Source: Kluyvera sichuanensis
GTDB lineage: Bacteria; Pseudomonadota; Gammaproteobacteria; Enterobacterales; Enterobacteriaceae
Direction: 5' to 3'
Assembly: GCF_014218705.1 (NCBI RefSeq)
Contig: NZ_JABBJF010000038.1
Location: 1 to 42,702 of the forward strand
Length of the DNA stretch: 42,702 nt
A model generated the notes under the pieces. That model did no database searches. It was given only the letters and a program-made list of their open reading frames with translations, and was not told the DNA's origin. The first letter of the stretch is position 1. Each line of letters opens with the position of its first letter. Of this stretch, positions 20,326 through 28,591 are shown in pieces. The translations under genes were made by a program, and so were the position numbers.

Positions 20326-20901
20326 ATGAAATCGCTGCGTTTACTCTTGTGTGCCCTCCCGCTGGCGCTGACCGGCTGCTCTACGCTGTCGTCGGTGAAC
20401 TGGTCCGCCGCCTATCCGTGGAACTGGTTTGGTTCCTCTGCCGGCGTGACGGAGCAGGGCGTGGGCGGGCTTAGCGGCTCAACGGCGCTGAACGAGCAGG
20501 CGATTAGCGACGCGCTCGGCAGCAGCTACCGCCTGCGTAGCGGGATGAAAGCGCACGACGGTAATATCGTTCACTACTTTGAAGCACTGCGCGGCGACAC
20601 GCTGGCGCTGGTGATTAACGGCGATAGCGGCACCGTCAGTCGTATTGATGTTCTTGATGACAGTATTGAAGCCGCTGATGACGTGAAGGTCGGCACCCCG
20701 TTCAATAAAGTTTACGATAAAGCCTTCGGCAACTGTCAGGCGACCACGGGGGACGACAGCAACGTCGTTGAGTGTAAGGCCAAAGGCAGCGAGCACATCA
20801 GCTATCAGTTCTCGGGCGACTGGCAGGGGCCGCAGGGTCTGATGCCGCCGGACGATACGCTGAAGAACTGGACGCTGAAGAAAATTATCTGGCGTCGCTA
20901 A
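20326..20901 (+). CDS. yfeY: YfeY, RpoE-regulated lipoprotein
   Basis: A 191-residue protein, equal to E. coli YfeY (DUF1131). The signal peptide ends in a lipobox LTGC, giving acylation at C18; the +2 residue is serine, which favours outer-membrane sorting. The mature part has two cysteines (FGNCQ, VECKA) that may form a disulfide. The E. coli gene is induced by sigma-E during envelope stress but its role is unknown. A ribosome binding site AGGAAG precedes the ATG. A strong stem-loop starts inside the last codons. Confidence 0.94.
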   Translation: MKSLRLLLCALPLALTGCSTLSSVNWSAAYPWNWFGSSAGVTEQGVGGLSGSTALNEQAISDALGSSYRLRSGMKAHDGNIVHYFEALRGDTLALVINGDSGTVSRIDVLDDSIEAADDVKVGTPFNKVYDKAFGNCQATTGDDSNVVECKAKGSEHISYQFSGDWQGPQGLMPPDDTLKNWTLKKIIWRR

Positions 20902-20916
20902 ATTTGACGCCAGATA
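20886..20916 (+). other. Stem-loop over the yfeY stop codon
   Basis: Perfect 11-bp arms TATCTGGCGTC (20886-20896) and GACGCCAGATA (20906-20916) enclose the stop codon in a 9-nt loop. No T-run follows, so simple intrinsic termination is doubtful. It may stabilise the mRNA end or stall read-through toward yfeX. Confidence 0.6.
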
Positions 20917-20959
20917 GCCCGCAGATGTCAAAAGCGGGTACAATATGTGAGGTTTTTAT

Positions 20960-20979
20960 ATGCCACGATGTCGTGGCAT
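20960..20979 (+). promoter_or_regulatory. Palindrome 18 bp before yfeX
   Basis: ATGCCACGA-TG-TCGTGGCAT is a perfect 9-bp dyad with a 2-nt centre, followed by TTTATTTC and then the yfeX ribosome binding site. It can be read as an operator or as a terminator-like RNA hairpin. Confidence 0.5.
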
Positions 20980-20997
20980 TTTATTTCAGGAGGAGCG

Positions 20998-21897
20998 ATG
21001 TCTCAGGTTCAGAGCGGCATTTTGCCGGAACATTGCCGTGCGGCGATTTGGATTGAAGCCAATCTCAAAGGGGACGTAAACGCCCTGCGCGCTGGCAGCA
21101 AAATTTTTGCCGAAAAGCTGGCGGCGTTTCAGGATAAATTCCCGGACGCGCATTTAGGCGCGGTGGTGGCGTTTGGTCACAACACCTGGCGTGAGCTGAG
21201 CGGCGGCGTAGGTGCAGAAGAGCTGAAAGACTTCCCTCCGTACGGTAAAGGACTTGCACCCTCCACGCAGTTTGATGTGCTGATCCACATTCTGTCACTG
21301 CGCCACGACGTTAACTTCTCCGTTGCCCAGGCGGCGCTGGCGGCGTTCGGTGATGCCCTGGACGTGCAGGAAGAAGTGCACGGTTTCCGCTGGGTTGAAG
21401 AGCGTGACCTGAGCGGCTTCGTTGATGGCACCGAAAACCCGGCGGGTGAAGAGACGCGCCGCGAAGTTGCGGTCATTAAAGACGGCGTTGATGCGGGCGG
21501 CAGCTATGTTTTCGTTCAGCGCTGGGAGCACAACCTCAAGCAGCTTAACCGCATGAGCGTGCCGGATCAGGAAATGATGTTTGGCCGTACCAAAGAAGCC
21601 AACGAAGAGATTGACGGCGACGAGCGCCCGGAAACCTCTCACCTGACCCGCGTTGACCTGAAAGAAGACGGCAAAGGGCTGAAAATTGTGCGCCAGAGCC
21701 TGCCCTACGGCACCGCGAGCGGCACTCATGGCCTCTATTTCTGCGCCTACTGCGCGCGTCTGCACAACATTGAGCAGCAGCTGCTGAGCATGTTTGGCGA
21801 CACCGACGGTAAGCGTGATGCGATGCTGCGCTTTACCAAGCCAGTGACCGGTGGGTATTACTTTGCGCCTTCGCTGGATAAGCTGGTGGCGTTGTAG
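20998..21897 (+). CDS. yfeX: YfeX, dye-decolorizing-type haem peroxidase
   Basis: A 299-residue protein, equal to E. coli YfeX. It is a cytoplasmic DyP-type (class P) haem peroxidase; deferrochelation has also been claimed for it, but peroxidase activity is better supported. The GXXDG signature is present in [10 protein letters not shown] at about residues 138-147, carrying the distal aspartate. The proximal haem ligand is H215 in ETSHLTR, and the distal arginine lies in the following YCARLH/LLSMFG region. The ATG at 20998 has an excellent AGGAG upstream; an in-frame ATG at 20947 would translate through the palindrome and is rejected. In E. coli yfeW and the mur genes follow; here a repeat pair and a DUF559 gene do. 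Confidence 0.95.
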   Translation: MSQVQSGILPEHCRAAIWIEANLKGDVNALRAGSKIFAEKLAAFQDKFPDAHLGAVVAFGHNTWRELSGGVGAEELKDFPPYGKGLAPSTQFDVLIHILSLRHDVNFSVAQAALAAFGDALDVQEEVHGFRWVEERDLSGFVDGTENPAGEETRREVAVIKDGVDAGGSYVFVQRWEHNLKQLNRMSVPDQEMMFGRTKEANEEIDGDERPETSHLTRVDLKEDGKGLKIVRQSLPYGTASGTHGLYFCAYCARLHNIEQQLLSMFGDTDGKRDAMLRFTKPVTGGYYFAPSLDKLVAL

Positions 21898-21908
21898 TTC
21901 GGCGTAGC

Positions 21909-22006
21909 CCCCTCACCCTAACCCTCTCCCCGTGGGGGAGAGGGGACCGTTAGGTGCAGTATGCTTTTTCCCCCTCTCCCTTTCAGGGAGAGGGCCGGGG
22001 TGAGGG
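21909..22006. repeat. Inverted pair of GC-rich palindromic repeats
   Basis: Two related units of about 36 bp face each other. Unit 1 (about 21911-21948) has CCCTCACCCTAACCC then CTCTCCCC-GTG-GGGGAGAG. Unit 2 (21971-22006) is its near reverse complement, with CCCTCTCCC-TTTCA-GGGAGAGGG then GGGGTGAGGG. Such elements are dispersed in many enterobacterial genomes. The second unit supplies the 3' end of the DUF559 gene. Confidence 0.8.
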
Positions 22007-22345
22007 TAATTGCGATACCAATGCCTCCAGAATTTGCGCCAACACCGCCTCCTCATTCCCCATCAACTCATTATTCCAGAACCGCAACACCCGCCACCTT
22101 TGTAACTCTAGCCATGCTGTTCTCCTTGCATCATATCCGGCCCTCTCATTATGCTGCCCACCATCCAGCTCCACCGCCAGACGAACCGCGCAGCAGGCAA
22201 AATCAAGAATATACGGCCCAACCGGATGCTGGCGACGGAACTTAAACTGCGCAAACCGACGATCCCGGAGCTGATACCACAAGCGGCGTTCATGGGGCGT
22301 AAGTCCTCGCCTTAACTGACGAGCAAAATCATAGGTATTTTCCAT
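21983..22345 (-). CDS. DUF559 domain protein (putative endonuclease-like)
   Basis: A 120-residue protein of the DUF559 family, related to the very-short-patch-repair/PD-(D/E)XK endonuclease fold. The family signature is clear: LRRGLTPHERRLWYQLRDRR, FKFRRQHPVGPYILDFAC, and the acidic motif LAVELDGGQH at about residues 57-66, followed by a C-terminal WRVLRFWNNEL. The last seven codons (PSPRPSP) and the stop lie inside the palindromic repeat at 21971-22006, so the tail is repeat-derived. No ribosome binding site is visible; a 6-bp stem (CAGGCA-CTT-TGCCTG, 22347-22361) lies immediately upstream instead. The function of the family is unproven. It occupies the place of yfeW-murPQR-ucpA in E. coli. 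Confidence 0.8.
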   Translation of the reverse strand: MENTYDFARQLRRGLTPHERRLWYQLRDRRFAQFKFRRQHPVGPYILDFACCAVRLAVELDGGQHNERAGYDARRTAWLELQRWRVLRFWNNELMGNEEAVLAQILEALVSQLPSPRPSP

Positions 22346-22377
22346 TCAGGCACTTTGCCTGGATGTTTTCGCTTTGT

Positions 22378-22477
22378 CAGAATGCTGTTACGATTCTGGA
22401 ATCTCGCTTCAGAAAGCACCATTCTGGCGCTTATTCTCTTTTCAACTTCCAAATCACCAAACGGTATATAAAACCGT
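22378..22477 (+). promoter_or_regulatory. cysP promoter region
   Basis: Two adjacent dyads share the half-site CAGAA/TTCTG: CAGAAT-N9-ATTCTG (22378-22398) and CAGAA-N7-TTCTG (22410-22426). They lie upstream of a candidate -35 TTCAAC (22441-22446) and -10 TATATA (22465-22470), which sits within ACGGT-N7-ACCGT (22461-22477). CysB with N-acetylserine activates cysP in E. coli, so these dyads are candidate CysB contacts. Confidence 0.5.
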
Positions 22478-22542
22478 TACTCCTTTCGTCCCCGTTATAA
22501 ATACACTGATGCTCAGAGAGTCCTCAAACGATAGGGTGCGCA

Positions 22543-23559
22543 ATGGCTATGACGTTACTGAAAAAAAGATACCTGGCGCTGGCTGCTTCAATGCTGCTGG
22601 TGGCACAAGCACAGGCAACAGAGCTGTTAAATAGTTCTTATGACGTCTCCCGTGAGCTGTTTGCCGCCCTGAATACGCCGTTTGAGCAGCAATGGGCTAA
22701 GGATAACGCAGGTGACAAGCTGACGATTAAGCAGTCGCACGCCGGTTCTTCCAAGCAGGCGCTGGCGATTTTGCAGGGCTTAAAAGCTGACGTTGTAACT
22801 TATAACCAGGTGACCGATGTGCAGATCCTGCACGATAAAGGCAATCTGATCCCGGCCGACTGGCAGTCTCGTTTACCGAACAACAGCTCACCGTTCTACT
22901 CGACCATGGCGTTCCTGGTGCGCAAGGGCAACCCGAAGCACATCGAAAGCTGGAATGATCTGGTGCGTCCGGACGTGAAGCTGATTTTCCCGAACCCGAA
23001 AACCTCCGGTAACGCGCGCTACACCTATCTGGCAGCGTGGGGCGCGGCGGATCAGGCTGACGGCGGCGATAAAGCCAAAACCCAGCAGTTTATGACCCAG
23101 TTCCTGAAAAACGTCGAAGTGTTTGATACCGGCGGCCGTGGGGCAACCACCACCTTCGTGGAGCGTGGTCTCGGCGACGTGCTGATCACCTTTGAGTCTG
23201 AAGTGAACAATATTCGTAAGCAGTATGAAGATCAGGGCTTCGAAGTCGTGGTGCCGAAGGTCAACATTCTGGCGGAGTTCCCGGTCGCGTGGGTAGACAA
23301 AAACGTCAAAGCTAACGGTACCGAGAAGGCGGCGAAAGCCTACCTGAATTACCTGTATAGCCCGCAGGCGCAAACCATCATCACCGACTACTACTATCGC
23401 GTGAACAACCCGCAGGTGATGGACAAGCTGAAAGACAAATTCCCGCAGACCGAACTGTTCCGCGTGGAAGACAAGTTCGGTGCTTGGCCAGAAGTGATGA
23501 AAACCCATTTCGCCAGCGGTGGCGAGTTAGACAAGTTGTTAGCGGCGGGGCGTAAGTAA
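22543..23559 (+). CDS. cysP: Thiosulfate/sulfate-binding protein CysP
   Basis: A 338-residue protein, equal to E. coli CysP. It is the periplasmic solute-binding protein that delivers thiosulfate (and sulfate) to the CysTWA ABC importer. A signal peptide of about 25 residues ends in AQAQA before [13 protein letters not shown]. The sulfate-binding-protein signatures [10 protein letters not shown] and [11 protein letters not shown] are present. AGGGTG precedes the ATG. It is the first gene of a cysPTWA operon in which every junction overlaps; its stop overlaps the cysT start as TAATG. Confidence 0.97.
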   Translation: MAMTLLKKRYLALAASMLLVAQAQATELLNSSYDVSRELFAALNTPFEQQWAKDNAGDKLTIKQSHAGSSKQALAILQGLKADVVTYNQVTDVQILHDKGNLIPADWQSRLPNNSSPFYSTMAFLVRKGNPKHIESWNDLVRPDVKLIFPNPKTSGNARYTYLAAWGAADQADGGDKAKTQQFMTQFLKNVEVFDTGGRGATTTFVERGLGDVLITFESEVNNIRKQYEDQGFEVVVPKVNILAEFPVAWVDKNVKANGTEKAAKAYLNYLYSPQAQTIITDYYYRVNNPQVMDKLKDKFPQTELFRVEDKFGAWPEVMKTHFASGGELDKLLAAGRK

Positions 23560-24392
23560 TGTTTGCAGTCTCCTCCAGACGCGTGCTGCCGGGCTTTACC
23601 CTGAGCCTCGGCACCAGTCTGCTGTTTGTATGTTTAATTCTGCTGCTGCCGCTGAGCGCACTGGTTATGCAACTGGCGCAGATGAGCTGGTCGCAGTACT
23701 GGGAAGTGATCACCAACCCGCAGGTGGTGGCGGCCTATAAAGTGACGCTGCTGTCGGCGTTTGTGGCCTCGATTTTTAACGGCGTGTTTGGCCTGCTGAT
23801 GGCGTGGATTTTAACCCGCTACCGTTTCCCGGGCCGCACGCTGCTGGACGCACTGATGGATCTGCCGTTTGCGCTGCCAACGGCGGTAGCGGGCTTGACG
23901 CTGGCGTCGCTGTTCTCGGTGAACGGCTTCTACGGCGAGTGGCTGGCGAAGTTTGATATCAAGGTGACCTATACCTGGCTCGGCATTGCGGTGGCGATGG
24001 CGTTTACCAGCATCCCATTTGTGGTGCGTACCGTACAACCGGTGCTGGAAGAGTTAGGTCCCGAGTATGAAGAAGCGGCGGAAACTCTGGGCGCAACGCG
24101 CTGGCAGAGCTTCCGTAAAGTGGTGCTGCCGGAGCTGTCTCCGGCGCTGGTGGCGGGCGTGGCGCTGTCGTTTACCCGCAGCCTCGGCGAGTTCGGCGCG
24201 GTGATTTTCATCGCTGGTAACATCGCGTGGAAGACGGAAGTGACCTCGCTGATGATCTTTATTCGCCTGCAGGAGTTTGATTATCCGGCGGCGAGCGCGA
24301 TTGCGTCGGTGATCCTCGCGGCCTCTCTGCTGCTGCTGTTCTCCATCAATACCTTGCAAAGTCGCTTTGGTCGACGTGTGGTAGGTCACTAA
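23559..24392 (+). CDS. cysT: Sulfate/thiosulfate ABC transporter permease CysT (CysU)
   Basis: A 277-residue protein, equal to E. coli CysU/CysT and nearly identical to it by eye. It is one of the two inner-membrane permease subunits. About six membrane segments are visible, and the EAA loop that contacts the ATPase is EEAAETLGATRWQSFRKVVL at about residues 168-187. It is translationally coupled at both ends: TAATG with cysP and TAATG with cysW. It should form a heterodimer with CysW, energised by a CysA dimer. Confidence 0.97.
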   Translation: MFAVSSRRVLPGFTLSLGTSLLFVCLILLLPLSALVMQLAQMSWSQYWEVITNPQVVAAYKVTLLSAFVASIFNGVFGLLMAWILTRYRFPGRTLLDALMDLPFALPTAVAGLTLASLFSVNGFYGEWLAKFDIKVTYTWLGIAVAMAFTSIPFVVRTVQPVLEELGPEYEEAAETLGATRWQSFRKVVLPELSPALVAGVALSFTRSLGEFGAVIFIAGNIAWKTEVTSLMIFIRLQEFDYPAASAIASVILAASLLLLFSINTLQSRFGRRVVGH

Positions 24393-25267
24393 TGGCGGAA
24401 GTTACTCAATTGAAACGCTATGACGCCCCCCGCATCAACTGGGGGAAATGGGTGCTGATTGGCATCGGGATGGTGGTGTCGGCCTTTATCCTGCTGGTGC
24501 CGATGATTTATATCTTCGTCCAGGCGTTCAGCAAAGGGCTGATGCCGGTACTGCATAACCTGGCCGACCCGGACATGCTTCATGCCATTTGGCTGACGGT
24601 GATGATTGCGCTGATTACCGTGCCGGTGAACCTGGTGTTCGGCGTGCTGCTCGCCTGGCTGGTGACGCGCTTTAACTTCCCGGGGCGTCAGCTGCTGCTG
24701 ACGCTGCTGGATATCCCGTTTGCCGTCTCGCCGGTGGTGGCGGGTCTGGTTTATCTGTTGTTCTACGGTTCCAACGGCCCGCTTGGCGGCTGGCTGGAAG
24801 CGCATAACCTGCAGATTATGTTTGCCTGGCCGGGCATGGTGCTGGTCACCATCTTCGTCACCTGCCCGTTCGTGGTTCGTGAACTGGTGCCGGTGATGTT
24901 GAGCCAGGGCAGCCAGGAAGACGAAGCGGCAGTGCTGCTTGGCGCTTCCGGCTGGCAGATGTTTAAACGCGTCACGTTGCCGAACATTCGCTGGGCGCTG
25001 CTGTACGGCGTGGTGCTGACCAACGCCCGCGCTATCGGCGAGTTTGGCGCCGTGTCGGTGGTCTCTGGCTCGATTCGCGGCGAGACCCTGTCGTTACCAT
25101 TACAGATTGAACTGCTGGAGCAGGACTACAACACCGTCGGTTCCTTTACCGCCGCCGCGTTGCTGACCCTGATGGCTATTTTGACCTTGTTCTTAAAGAG
25201 TGCGTTGCAGTGGCGTTTGCATAATCAAGAAAAACGCGCGCAACAGGAGGGAAATCATGAGCATTGA
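24392..25267 (+). CDS. cysW: Sulfate/thiosulfate ABC transporter permease CysW
   Basis: A 291-residue protein, equal to E. coli CysW. It is the second permease subunit, with about six membrane segments and the EAA loop [20 protein letters not shown] near residues 177-196. The start overlaps the cysT stop. Its last 11 bases overlap the start of cysA, whose ribosome binding site (AGGAGG) lies inside cysW, so translation is coupled through the operon. Confidence 0.97.
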   Translation: MAEVTQLKRYDAPRINWGKWVLIGIGMVVSAFILLVPMIYIFVQAFSKGLMPVLHNLADPDMLHAIWLTVMIALITVPVNLVFGVLLAWLVTRFNFPGRQLLLTLLDIPFAVSPVVAGLVYLLFYGSNGPLGGWLEAHNLQIMFAWPGMVLVTIFVTCPFVVRELVPVMLSQGSQEDEAAVLLGASGWQMFKRVTLPNIRWALLYGVVLTNARAIGEFGAVSVVSGSIRGETLSLPLQIELLEQDYNTVGSFTAAALLTLMAILTLFLKSALQWRLHNQEKRAQQEGNHEH

Positions 25268-26351
25268 GATTGCCAATATTAAGAAGTCTTTTGGTCGCAC
25301 CCAGGTGCTGAATGATATCTCTCTGGATATCCCTTCCGGCCAGATGGTCGCGCTACTGGGGCCGTCCGGTTCCGGGAAAACCACGCTGCTGCGCATTATC
25401 GCCGGGCTGGAACACCAGACCAGCGGGCATATTCGCTTCCACGGTACCGACGTGAGTCGTCTGCACGCCCGTGATCGCAAGGTAGGTTTTGTTTTCCAGC
25501 ACTACGCGCTGTTCCGCCATATGACGGTGTTCGACAACATCGCCTTTGGCCTGACCGTGCTGCCGCGCCGCGAGCGTCCAAACGCCGCGACCATTAAAGC
25601 CAAAGTGACCAAACTGCTGGAGATGGTGCAGCTTGCCCATCTGGCAGATCGCTACCCGGCACAGCTGTCCGGCGGGCAGAAACAGCGCGTGGCGCTGGCC
25701 CGTGCGCTGGCGGTTGAACCGCAGATTTTACTGCTCGACGAACCGTTCGGCGCGCTGGATGCGCAGGTGCGTAAAGAGCTGCGTCGCTGGCTGCGTCAAC
25801 TGCACGAAGAGCTGAAATTCACCAGCGTCTTCGTTACCCACGACCAGGAAGAGGCGATGGAAGTCGCTAACCGCGTGGTGGTGATGAGCCAGGGCAATAT
25901 CGAACAAGCCGACGAGCCGGATCAAGTATGGCGCGAGCCCGCGACCCGCTTTGTGCTGGAGTTTATGGGCGAAGTGAACCGTCTACAGGGCACCATTCGC
26001 GGTGGGCAGTTCCACGTTGGCGCGCACCGCTGGCCGCTGGGCTATACGCCGTCTTATCAGGGGCCAGTGGATCTGTTCCTGCGCCCGTGGGAAGTGGACG
26101 TGAGCCGTCGTACCAGCCTCGATTCTCCGCTGCCGGTGCAGGTGCTGGAAGCCAGCCCTAAAGGTCACTACACCCAATTAGTTGTTCAGCCTCTGGGGTG
26201 GTATCAGGAGCCGTTAACGGTGGTGATGCGCGGTGACGACGCGCCGCTGCGTGGCGATCGCCTGTTTGTCGGCCTGCAGAATGCGCGCCTGTACCACGGC
26301 GACCAGCGTATTGAGTCCCATGAGACGCTTGCTCTGGCAGAAACGGCCTGA
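25257..26351 (+). CDS. cysA: Sulfate/thiosulfate ABC transporter ATPase CysA
   Basis: A 364-residue protein (E. coli CysA 365). It is the ATP-hydrolysing subunit. Walker A is GPSGSGKTT (K41), the Q-loop lies near [11 protein letters not shown], the ABC signature LSGGQKQR is at about residue 135, Walker B is ILLLDEPFG at about 155, and the H-loop histidine is in [14 protein letters not shown] regulatory domain occupies the C-terminal third. The ATG at 25257 has AGGAGG and aligns with [13 protein letters not shown]; an in-frame ATG at 25200 is rejected. A REP pair with an intrinsic-terminator-like end follows. Confidence 0.97.
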   Translation: MSIEIANIKKSFGRTQVLNDISLDIPSGQMVALLGPSGSGKTTLLRIIAGLEHQTSGHIRFHGTDVSRLHARDRKVGFVFQHYALFRHMTVFDNIAFGLTVLPRRERPNAATIKAKVTKLLEMVQLAHLADRYPAQLSGGQKQRVALARALAVEPQILLLDEPFGALDAQVRKELRRWLRQLHEELKFTSVFVTHDQEEAMEVANRVVVMSQGNIEQADEPDQVWREPATRFVLEFMGEVNRLQGTIRGGQFHVGAHRWPLGYTPSYQGPVDLFLRPWEVDVSRRTSLDSPLPVQVLEASPKGHYTQLVVQPLGWYQEPLTVVMRGDDAPLRGDRLFVGLQNARLYHGDQRIESHETLALAETA

Positions 26352-26373
26352 TAGCTTAATCGCACGTGGTTTT

Positions 26374-26450
26374 GCCGGGTGGCGCTACGCTTACCCGGCC
26401 TACAAGACAATATTGACAGGCCCGGTAAGCGAAACGCAGCCGGGTTTTTT
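26374..26450. repeat. REP pair with terminator between cysA and cysM
   Basis: The first unit is 26374-26403. The second is an opposing unit whose stem CCCGG (26421-26425)/CCGGG (26440-26444), with an inner GCG-AAA-CGC, is followed by six T residues (26445-26450). The T-run makes it a good rho-independent terminator on the plus strand, only 15 bp before the cysM start. Confidence 0.75.
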
Positions 26451-26464
26451 ATTGGACAGCAGAA

Positions 26465-27376
26465 GTGAATACATTAGAACAAACGATCGGCAACACGCCG
26501 CTGGTCAAATTACAACGTCTGGGGCCGGATAACGGCAGCGAAATCTGGATCAAGCTAGAAGGCAACAACCCGGCGGGGTCGGTCAAAGACCGCGCAGCGC
26601 TGTCGATGATTGTCGAAGCGGAAAAGCGCGGCGAAATTAAGCCGGGTGACGTGCTGATTGAAGCGACCAGTGGTAATACCGGCATTGCGCTGGCGATGAT
26701 TGCCGCGCTCAAGGGCTACCAGATGAAGCTGCTGATGCCCGACAACATGAGCCAGGAACGTCGTGCGGCGATGCGTGCCTACGGTGCAGAGCTGATTCTG
26801 GTCACCAAAGAGCAGGGGATGGAAGGGGCGCGTGATTTAGCGCTTGAAATGGCCCAACGTGGCGAAGGCAAGCTGTTGGATCAGTTCAACAACCCGGATA
26901 ACCCGTACGCGCACTACACCACCACCGGCCCGGAAATCTGGCAGCAGACGGCGGGGCGCATTACCCATTTCGTCTCCAGTATGGGGACCACCGGCACCAT
27001 TACCGGCGTGTCGCGCTTTTTACGTGAGCAGGACAAAGCGGTCACTATCGTTGGTCTGCAGCCGGAAGAGGGCAGCAGTATTCCGGGCATTCGCCGCTGG
27101 CCGGCAGAGTATATGCCGGGTATTTTCAACGCCAGTCTTGTCGATCAGGTGCTGGATATCCACCAGAACGACGCGGAAAACACCATGCGCGCGCTGGCGG
27201 TGAAAGAAGGCGTGTTCTGCGGCGTGAGCTCTGGCGGTGCGGTGGCGGGCGCCATTCGCGTGGCCGAGCAAAACCCGGGAGCGGTAGTGGTAGCGATCAT
27301 CTGCGATCGCGGCGATCGCTACCTCTCAACCGGCGTGTTTGGCGAAGAGCATTTTAGCCAGGGCGCAGGGATTTAA
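26465..27376 (+). CDS. cysM: O-acetylserine sulfhydrylase B, CysM
   Basis: A 303-residue protein, equal to E. coli CysM. It is a PLP enzyme that makes cysteine from O-acetylserine and sulfide, and S-sulfocysteine with thiosulfate. The PLP-binding lysine is K41 in PAGSVKDRAA. The substrate loop is EATSGNTG, and the phosphate loop is SMGTTGT rather than the GTGGT of CysK. The start is GTG, with only a weak purine stretch upstream. It follows cysA, but a REP/terminator lies between, so its expression may be partly separate. The stop shares TTAA with a convergent gene. Confidence 0.96.
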   Translation: MNTLEQTIGNTPLVKLQRLGPDNGSEIWIKLEGNNPAGSVKDRAALSMIVEAEKRGEIKPGDVLIEATSGNTGIALAMIAALKGYQMKLLMPDNMSQERRAAMRAYGAELILVTKEQGMEGARDLALEMAQRGEGKLLDQFNNPDNPYAHYTTTGPEIWQQTAGRITHFVSSMGTTGTITGVSRFLREQDKAVTIVGLQPEEGSSIPGIRRWPAEYMPGIFNASLVDQVLDIHQNDAENTMRALAVKEGVFCGVSSGGAVAGAIRVAEQNPGAVVVAIICDRGDRYLSTGVFGEEHFSQGAGI

Positions 27377-27774
27377 ATCTCGGGATTATCCAGCAGGTCT
27401 GTACCGTAGGAGTTATCTACGGTACAAAGCCAGCGGCCCGCAAACTGTTGAAAAACGTAGGTGGCGCGGCGCGTGACCTGCGTTGAACCGCCCTCCGCCA
27501 ACGGAATATCCAGCCGGGTTTCCATGATCACCAGCGCGTTATCACCGCCTTCAATTATTTCCATTCGCCCCTGCGTCACCACCAGCCGGTGCCCAAAGTA
27601 GTCGGCAATGGCAATAAACGCTTTGCGGATATTCTCTTTGCCGCTGACGACCATACCCGGCTTGACCACCAGAGTGGCGTCGTCGGCGTAGTATTCCATT
27701 AGCGTGGCGTAGTCTTCCTGCGAGATAGCGCGGTCGCAGGCTTCGATAACGGCTTTTAGCGATGTTGCTGGCAT
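27373..27774 (-). CDS. NTF2-like (SnoaL/DUF4440-type) protein
   Basis: A 133-residue protein with the cone-shaped NTF2-like fold pattern: an N-terminal helix pair (ACDRAISQEDYATLMEYYADDATLV), a glycine turn (GKENIRKAFIAIADYF), then beta strands ending in GRWLCTVDNSYGTDLL. Family members include polyketide cyclases, isomerases and non-enzymatic proteins, so no reaction can be assigned. It lies downstream of ptsJ and the amidotransferase gene on the same strand but is separated from them by a REP pair. It may be the end of that transcript. Salmonella has other genes (yfeK, yfeL) at this place. Confidence 0.8.
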   Translation of the reverse strand: MPATSLKAVIEACDRAISQEDYATLMEYYADDATLVVKPGMVVSGKENIRKAFIAIADYFGHRLVVTQGRMEIIEGGDNALVIMETRLDIPLAEGGSTQVTRRATYVFQQFAGRWLCTVDNSYGTDLLDNPEI

Positions 27775-27787
27775 GGGTTCTCCTCAT

Positions 27788-27862
27788 CCCCGGAGTCGGC
27801 TTCGCCTCGTCCGGGCTACGGTTTGGTTTTTTGTAGCCCGGCCAAGCGTAGCGCCGCCGGGA
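27788..27862. repeat. REP pair (BIME)
   Basis: Two inverted REP units (27788-27819 and 27833-27862) flank a T-rich centre. They separate the NTF2-like gene from the amidotransferase gene. Confidence 0.85.
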
Positions 27863-27873
27863 ATGCTTCAACC

Positions 27874-28578
27874 TTACTGGGTCAGCTTATCAAGGAATTC
27901 CCATAACTTCTGGTTCATTTCGCGATAATCGTGCGCGCGCATCTCCTCCACCGAACGGATAAACGGTTTGCCTTTGGCCTCTGCCAGTTCCTGCTCGGAG
28001 TGCTGAATTAACCCTTCAATCGCATCGGCGGTGAATTCCATGTGGCACTGGAAACCATAAACCTTATCGCGATACTGAACGATTTGGCGCGGGCAGCCTG
28101 CGCTTTCGGCCAGAATCACTGCCTCTGGGGTCAGGCCCGGCATATCGTTGTGCCAGTGGCCTACGGTCAGCGGCGAGCCGAAATGGCTGAACAGCGGATG
28201 TTCAAGCCCTGCTGAGGTGAGCGTAATCGGGTAGTGACCAATCTCTTTATCCGGGCTCTGCTGCACTTCTGCACCTAGCGCTTCGCCAATCAGCTGCGAG
28301 CCGAGGCAGATCCCTACCACGATACGCCCGGCTTCAATCGCCTGACGAATCAGCCGTTGCTCGGCTTTCGAGTCAAAATAAGGGCACTCGGCAAGCGTGG
28401 TGCGCGGCGACTGCGGGCCGCCAAAGACCACCAGCATATCAAAACCATCGGCGCTCTTTGGCACCGCCTCCCCGGTATACACATGGGTCTCGCTCACGAT
28501 GTGGCCGCGCGTCGCAGCCCAGGGCAGGTAGGCACCCGCAGACTCAAATGATTCATGAATAACAAAATGGACTCGCAC
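27874..28578 (-). CDS. yfeJ: YfeJ-type class I glutamine amidotransferase
   Basis: A 234-residue stand-alone class I amidotransferase of the GMP-synthase-like type. The catalytic triad is visible: C91 in GICLGSQL, H179 and E181 in FQCHMEF. The oxyanion segment is FGGPQSP. There is no synthetase domain, so it either hydrolyses glutamine for a partner or acts on another gamma-glutamyl or amide substrate; the substrate is unknown. It sits 13 bp downstream of ptsJ on the same strand, the arrangement called yfeJ in Salmonella. I use that symbol from gene order and family, with moderate certainty. Confidence 0.83.
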   Translation of the reverse strand: MRVHFVIHESFESAGAYLPWAATRGHIVSETHVYTGEAVPKSADGFDMLVVFGGPQSPRTTLAECPYFDSKAEQRLIRQAIEAGRIVVGICLGSQLIGEALGAEVQQSPDKEIGHYPITLTSAGLEHPLFSHFGSPLTVGHWHNDMPGLTPEAVILAESAGCPRQIVQYRDKVYGFQCHMEFTADAIEGLIQHSEQELAEAKGKPFIRSVEEMRAHDYREMNQKLWEFLDKLTQ

Positions 28579-28591
28579 GGATGTTCTCCTG

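Noticed and set aside
20947-20997. In-frame upstream start for yfeX
   Set aside because: It would translate the palindrome; the ATG at 20998 has AGGAG and matches the E. coli N-terminus.
26413-26418. TTGACA as a -35 element for cysM
   Set aside because: No acceptable -10 lies 16-18 bp downstream; that position is GC-rich REP stem.
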